Source: Spirochaetaceae bacterium (GTDB taxonomy: Bacteria; Spirochaetota; Spirochaetia; SZUA-6; Fen-1364). Taken from it: a DNA stretch of 9,391 bases. The position numbers and the translations under genes are program-made. Location: positions 624 to 10,014 of the forward strand of contig PMDT01000159.1 in the NCBI GenBank assembly GCA_003154555.1, in the 5' to 3' direction. Positions 6,193 to 9,391 of the stretch are shown in pieces. Every line of letters starts with the position of its first letter. The first letter of the stretch is position 1. The notes beneath the pieces were generated by a model. The model did not search any database, was not told where the DNA came from, and saw only the letters and a list, made by a program, of their open reading frames with translations.

Positions 6193-7482
6193 ATGAAGAT
6201 ACTCGTTGTTTCCTCGCATGAGCAGCAGTTCGGTGGGGGCGAAGGTCGCATGAGCTTTGAGTTCGCAGTCGAGCTCTCGAAGCGTCACGAGGTGACACTC
6301 GTCTTCCCCGGCAAGGACGCCGGTATCCTGCCCCCGGGGGCGTCGCTCAAGGTATATCCGGTGCGAAGCCTGGACTACACGCTGCCCGCAATGACCGGCG
6401 GAGAAATACGCGCCTTGTTTCGCTTTCTCGATTCCTATCGCCCCGACGTCATCCATTCCCATACTCCGTGGTTCCTCGGTGTGATGGTACAGCTCTGGGC
6501 GTTCCGCAACGGTGTCCCGTTCTACTTCACGGCGCACGAGCTGCCGTCGAAAATACTCGGCTGGGGCATGATCCGCTACATGAGCGGCCTCCTGCAGAGC
6601 TCGTTCATGCGGGTTCTCGCCAGCACGTACATCGTGAGCTTCTGCCGACACTGCACGGGGGTGGTGGCGCTCAATACGGCTGCGGCGGAGGACATCCGTG
6701 GAATCGGCTACCGGGGCCGCCTCTACATCATTCCCAACGGCCGTACCCTTGCACTCTACGACGGGCACTCCCCCACACCGATCAGCCGCATGGAAAAGGT
6801 GCTCACATTCGTCGGAGACGTCATCCCTCGCAAGAACCAGAAATACCTCGTGGCGGTTCTGCGGCACCTGCCGGAGAATTACCGGCTCCTCCTCATCGGG
6901 CACGACGTCGACCACCAGTACCGCCGGCAGATCGATGCCTCGATGGGGGCCTCATTGCGCGGCAGGGTCACCTTCGCGGGAAGGCTCGACCACGCGCAAG
7001 TGCCCCGGCATCTCGCCTTGACTTCACTCTGGGTCTCCGCATCCCTGCGCGAGGTCCAGAGCCTCGCCGTCATGGAGGCGCTCGCGTCCGGCACGCCGGT
7101 GCTGGGACTTTCCAATGAGACGATCGACCAGCTCGTGGACGAGCAGGTCGGCCGGCGGCTGTCGAGAGACGCAACCCCGGAGGAGTTCGCGCGGGCGGTG
7201 CGCGAGCTCTGCGAAACCGGAGACGATGACTACGAACAGATGTGCAACGCCGCGCGGCAACGCGTGCGCCCGTTCGACTGGGCGCACAACATGGACCTCA
7301 CGGAGCAGATGTACGCGGGCTCGGCCGGAAGAAGAGGAAGCTCGCGGCGCGGCACGCTCGCCATTCCGCTGATCCTCGCCGTGGCGCAGATGCTCATGTC
7401 GCTTCTCATCCTCCGCATCCTGCGTCTGCGAACGCTCTTCGAGTCACTCGCCGCGGCCCGTCGCGCGCACGCGCGGGCCTGA
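6193..7482 (+). CDS. GT4-family glycosyltransferase with C-terminal membrane anchor
   Basis: A 429-residue GT-B fold glycosyltransferase of family GT4, transferring a sugar from a nucleotide-sugar to an unidentified acceptor with retention. Seen: an N-terminal MKILVVSSHE strand and a GGGEGRM loop; PDVIHSHTPW (84-93) in the acceptor domain; LYIIPNG (177-183) at the domain junction; FVGDVIPRKNQK (206-217) for the donor phosphate; and the EX7E signature E287...E295 in SLREVQSLAVMEALASGTPV. FTAHELPSKI resembles GT4 enzymes that act on lipid acceptors, such as diacylglycerol glycosyltransferases. Unusually, residues ~388-410 form a hydrophobic helix flanked by Arg-rich stretches, a probable inner-membrane anchor beyond the GT4 core. 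The ATG is fixed by the promoter just upstream. Lipid as acceptor is inference; a polysaccharide or protein acceptor is possible. Confidence 0.92.
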   Translation: MKILVVSSHEQQFGGGEGRMSFEFAVELSKRHEVTLVFPGKDAGILPPGASLKVYPVRSLDYTLPAMTGGEIRALFRFLDSYRPDVIHSHTPWFLGVMVQLWAFRNGVPFYFTAHELPSKILGWGMIRYMSGLLQSSFMRVLASTYIVSFCRHCTGVVALNTAAAEDIRGIGYRGRLYIIPNGRTLALYDGHSPTPISRMEKVLTFVGDVIPRKNQKYLVAVLRHLPENYRLLLIGHDVDHQYRRQIDASMGASLRGRVTFAGRLDHAQVPRHLALTSLWVSASLREVQSLAVMEALASGTPVLGLSNETIDQLVDEQVGRRLSRDATPEEFARAVRELCETGDDDYEQMCNAARQRVRPFDWAHNMDLTEQMYAGSAGRRGSSRRGTLAIPLILAVAQMLMSLLILRILRLRTLFESLAAARRAHARA

Positions 7483-7498
7483 CGACGCACCGGGAGTC

Positions 7499-7527
7499 TG
7501 GACAGCGAAACCCTTTTTCGCTACTGT
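7499..7527 (+). promoter_or_regulatory. Promoter of the tRNA-Cys gene
   Basis: TGGACA (7499-7504, 5/6) and TACTGT (7522-7527, a weak hexamer keeping TA...T) are 17 bp apart, about 35 bp before the mature tRNA. The spacer itself is a perfect inverted repeat, GCGAAA-CCCTT-TTTCGC (7505-7521). It could form a hairpin in read-through RNA from the glycosyltransferase gene or bind a regulator. Confidence 0.5.
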
Positions 7528-7538
7528 TCGAAAGACGT

Positions 7539-7555
7539 CCGCCCCCGCGGGGCGG
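7539..7555. other. GC-rich hairpin in the tRNA 5' leader
   Basis: CCGCCCC (7539-7545) and GGGGCGG (7549-7555) form a perfect 7-bp stem around CGC. It starts 57 bp after the glycosyltransferase stop and ends 7 bp before the tRNA. No T-run follows on either strand, so it is not a standard terminator; it may be a processing or transcription-slowing structure. Confidence 0.5.
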
Positions 7556-7561
7556 CCAGAC

Positions 7562-7633
7562 GGCGCCGTACCCAAGAGGTAAGGGAGAGGTCTGCAAAAC
7601 CTTTATGCATCGGTTCGAATCCGATCGGCGCCT
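7562..7633 (+). tRNA. tRNA-Cys (anticodon GCA)
   Basis: A full 72-nt cloverleaf. The acceptor stem GGCGCCG (7562-7568) pairs perfectly with CGGCGCC (7626-7632). The D-arm is CCC...GGG (7571-7585). The anticodon arm GAGGT/ACCTT (7587-7603) has loop CTGCAAA with GCA at 7594-7596. The variable region is five bases (7604-7608), and the T-arm ATCGG-TTCGAAT-CCGAT spans 7609-7625. Base 73 is T (U in the RNA), the known identity base for cysteine. CCA is not encoded and must be added after transcription. The last 31 nt overlap the end of a minus-strand coding frame. Confidence 0.96.
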
Positions 7634-8634
7634 TTCACCGCCCTCTTCGCGATCCGCGACACCACGATACTGCCGACACCCAGCGCGACCATGATGACCT
7701 GACCGATCCTCATGATCATTGAGAAGATGAGGCTCCGGTCCGATCCCAGGCCCAGCAGCGCAAAGACGGTAAGGAAAACCCCCTCCATGGAGCCGACGTT
7801 CCCGGGGATGAAGCTGAAGATGCCCAGGAACACGTGCCCGAAGAAGATGATCGCGGCGTCCGGGACGCTGTAGATGCCCAGAACGGAAAGCACGTAGGCG
7901 TACTGGAAGAGCTCCACGACGGTAAGGAGGAGCCCCAGCGACATGGCGAGATAGAATGCCTTCTTGCTCTTGATCAGGTGCGCCACGCTGCGGGTGAAAT
8001 CGCGGATCGGATGGATGATCCTCACGGCCACGCGGGGCCGAAAGCGCGTGAGAGGCCGCAGGATGCGCTTGAAGAACCGCATGATGAAATCCCCGCCCTG
8101 GAAGAGGCGCACCATGAGCAGGAAGAAGATCCCGAAGAAGAACGCGACGAACAGCGACGAGATGATGACGAGCGTGCGGCTCGGATTGGCGCGGAAGATG
8201 AGGAAGGCGAAACCGAGCAGCGCGATGGGGAATTTCGTGAAGAGCTCGATGTACTTGTCCACGGCGATGGTGGCGAAGATCCTCTGGTAGCTCATCGACT
8301 CGTCCTTGAGGATCGCCGCGCGGACCGGCTCGCCGCCGAAATACGCGGACGGGGTCAGGGACGTGATGGCGCAGCCCGACAGGCGCGCCCAGAAGACGTG
8401 CCAGATGCTCTTGCGGATGCCCGATTGGCGCAGGAGGACGAGCCACTGGAGGGCCCCGACGACGTGGATGGAGAACTGGAACACCAGGAGCCCGAGGACG
8501 GAAGAAAGAGTGATCCGCAGCAGGTAGCTGCGGAGCTGCTTCGGGTCAAGCACCACGACGAAGAGGACCACGAGGCCCGCGAGGAGAATGACCTCGATGG
8601 CAATCTTGATCGGGGTGCTGATCCGGCGCTTCAT
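7603..8634 (-). CDS. UPF0104 / lysylphosphatidylglycerol synthase-type integral membrane protein
   Basis: A 343-residue polytopic membrane protein of the LPG_synthase_TM (UPF0104, TIGR00374-like) family. These are membrane domains related to the flippase half of MprF, and many stand-alone members are unassigned. Seen: the conserved SLTPSAYFGGEPVRAAILK (92-110), matching the family's TP...GGdPvRa motif; SFIPGNVGSMEGV (274-286), matching PG.lG..Eg; and about seven to eight hydrophobic helices. It lacks the soluble aminoacyl-transfer domain of MprF, so tRNA-dependent lipid lysinylation is not expected. Its ATG overlaps the Nudix stop codon in an ATGA (8634-8631), so the two genes are translationally coupled. 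The last nine residues (GADRIRTDA) and the TAA lie antisense within tRNA-Cys, so the C-terminus is not ancestral to the family. Substrate unknown; lipid or polyprenyl-linked molecules are plausible. Confidence 0.88.
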   Translation of the reverse strand: MKRRISTPIKIAIEVILLAGLVVLFVVVLDPKQLRSYLLRITLSSVLGLLVFQFSIHVVGALQWLVLLRQSGIRKSIWHVFWARLSGCAITSLTPSAYFGGEPVRAAILKDESMSYQRIFATIAVDKYIELFTKFPIALLGFAFLIFRANPSRTLVIISSLFVAFFFGIFFLLMVRLFQGGDFIMRFFKRILRPLTRFRPRVAVRIIHPIRDFTRSVAHLIKSKKAFYLAMSLGLLLTVVELFQYAYVLSVLGIYSVPDAAIIFFGHVFLGIFSFIPGNVGSMEGVFLTVFALLGLGSDRSLIFSMIMRIGQVIMVALGVGSIVVSRIAKRAVKGADRIRTDA

Positions 8635-9203
8635 GCGGCACCGGCGCGAAAGCGCTGGAACGACTGCAGGGCCATGACGGTAAACGCGTTCACGAGCTCC
8701 CCCGTTCCCATCGCGGCCTCCACGTCGCGGACGGAAATCTCCTCCGCATCGAGGTATTCCAGGGCATCCGGCACGGGGGGGCCGGCCGGCGCGAGCTCTT
8801 CAGCAAGGAATGTGAAGCAGCGATTCGTCATGAAGGCAGGGTTGGGGAGCAGCGCGCTGAGGAGAACGAGCCGACCCGCCTCATATCCGGTCTCCTCGCG
8901 AAGCTCGCGAAGGGCAGCATCACGGGGCTCCTCCCCCCGCTCGATGAGCCCCGCCGGGAACTCCGTCGTGATCGCCTCCGCCCCATGGCGAAACTGGCGG
9001 ACCATGAGGAAGCTCTCTTTCCCGCCTTCTCCCCGAAGGACGGGCACCACCGTGACCCAATCGGGCGCGGCCAGGAACCAGAACTCGCCCGTCTGCCCGC
9101 CCGGGGAGCGACGCTCCGCGGAGTAGACATCGAAAATGGGGCACGTGGCGACGCGACGACGAGAAAGCTCCTCCCAGCGCAGGCGGGAGTCTGTGCCGTG
9201 CAT
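8631..9203 (-). CDS. Nudix hydrolase, ADP-ribose pyrophosphatase (NudF)-like
   Basis: A 190-residue Nudix hydrolase, likely cleaving ADP-ribose or a related nucleoside diphosphate sugar to AMP and a sugar phosphate. Seen: a complete Nudix box at 85-107 (G85, E91, then RELREETGY at 99-107), preceded by EFPAG (81-85), typical of the NudF group. MVRQFRHGAEAITTEFPAG is also characteristic of ADP-ribose pyrophosphatases. The N-terminal region (WEELSRRRV...FDVYSAERRSPGG) fits the swapped N-terminal strands of that group. I chose the ATG at 9203: the frame is open further upstream to 9380, but that stretch has no family resemblance and lies upstream of a good promoter. It is followed by the UPF0104 gene with a 4-nt overlap. 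The substrate is inferred from family resemblance only. Confidence 0.92.
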   Translation of the reverse strand: MHGTDSRLRWEELSRRRVATCPIFDVYSAERRSPGGQTGEFWFLAAPDWVTVVPVLRGEGGKESFLMVRQFRHGAEAITTEFPAGLIERGEEPRDAALRELREETGYEAGRLVLLSALLPNPAFMTNRCFTFLAEELAPAGPPVPDALEYLDAEEISVRDVEAAMGTGELVNAFTVMALQSFQRFRAGAA

Positions 9204-9212
9204 GGTGCTCGG

Positions 9213-9241
9213 ACTATACCAGACCGGGTGACCCCTGCCTA
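9213..9241 (-). promoter_or_regulatory. Promoter of the Nudix-UPF0104 operon
   Basis: On the minus strand, TAGGCA (9241-9236, 4/6) and TATAGT (9218-9213, 5/6) are 17 bp apart. The -10 ends only 9 nt before the ATG at 9203, so the mRNA would be essentially leaderless. It supports the 9203 start over the longer frame. The rest of 9242-9391 shows GC-rich imperfect inverted repeats (for example GCCTT-CAGG-AAGGC near 9245) and no gene I can support. Confidence 0.6.
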
Positions 9242-9391
9242 CGGCCTTCAGGAAGGCGGCCCGGCCCTGCCTTTCAGGCGGGCGCAACGCGGGAGACGCA
9301 TGCCCCGCCTGCGTCCCCTGCTCGCTGTTCGCCGGTTGCCGCGCCCGCGCGGCGCCCCCGACGGCAGCGGATTGGCGCAATGGGGGGGCAC

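Noticed and set aside
6115..6915. Minus-strand open frame opposite the glycosyltransferase
   Set aside because: It is the shadow of the GT4 gene, which has the EX7E motif and a near-consensus promoter on the plus strand.
7603..8634. Full MprF-type lysylphosphatidylglycerol synthase
   Set aside because: Only the membrane domain is present. The soluble aminoacyl-transferase domain is absent, and the adjacent tRNA is for cysteine, not lysine.
7834..9126. Plus-strand open frame (430 codons) opposite the UPF0104 and Nudix genes
   Set aside because: The translation is extremely Glu/Asp/Arg-rich and low in complexity, as expected from the antisense of membrane-helix codons; the minus strand carries real family motifs.
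9204..9380. N-terminal extension of the Nudix protein to a start at 9380
   Set aside because: The extra 59 residues look like non-coding translation, and a promoter with its -10 at 9213-9218 would start transcription downstream of them.
9300..9391. Possible plus-strand gene start (ATG at 9300 with GGGAG upstream) running off the window
   Set aside because: Only about 30 codons are visible, rich in Arg and Pro, with no recognisable family or signal; it cannot be told from chance in GC-rich DNA.

Overview
This 9.4 kb, GC-rich (roughly 60% by eye) bacterial window holds eight protein genes, one tRNA, an unusual tandem hairpin array and a set of readable sigma70-type promoters. The binding protein's signal peptide ends in a 'LFAQG' style common in spirochaetes. 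The small double-CxxC protein also has a signature often seen in spirochaetes and deltaproteobacteria. I therefore lean towards an uncultured GC-rich spirochaete-like lineage, but this is a weak inference. No phage, IS transposase, CRISPR array or antibiotic-resistance gene is visible.

Layout. 1-720 (+): 3' part of an alanine racemase gene, cut by the window edge. 748-930 (-): a 60-residue CxxC...CxxC protein whose tail is encoded by a short direct repeat. 981-2414 (-): a PlsC-like acyltransferase with a long C-terminal region. 2461-2553: four 25-bp tandem units, each a perfect 7-bp stem hairpin. They lie between the acyltransferase promoter and a strong rho-independent terminator (2559-2590). 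2612-6059 (-): an ABC importer operon of two permeases and then a periplasmic binding protein, with no ATPase gene. 6060-6192: divergent control region with two back-to-back promoters. 6193-7482 (+): GT4 glycosyltransferase with a C-terminal membrane anchor. 7562-7633 (+): tRNA-Cys(GCA). 7603-9203 (-): a translationally coupled pair, a NudF-like Nudix hydrolase followed by a UPF0104/LPG-synthase-type membrane protein whose last nine codons and stop lie antisense inside the tRNA. 9204-9391: promoter of the Nudix gene, otherwise no gene seen.

How the genes may work together. The importer resembles the UgpBAE/MalFG class and probably takes up a sugar or glycerol-phosphate-like solute using an ATPase encoded elsewhere. 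Its neighbours, an acyltransferase, a membrane-anchored GT4 enzyme and a UPF0104 membrane protein, point loosely to membrane lipid or glycolipid metabolism. They are separate transcription units, so this is only a neighbourhood theme.

Most notable points. (1) The hairpin array, whose stems are invariant while a loop varies, and whose adjacent units can re-pair into alternative hairpins. (2) Several first genes of transcription units have a -10 box only 9-15 nt from the start codon, implying leaderless or near-leaderless mRNAs. (3) The tRNA-Cys supplies the C-terminus and stop codon of a convergent gene. No clear-cut new multi-gene system is evident; the hairpin array is the best candidate for something undescribed.
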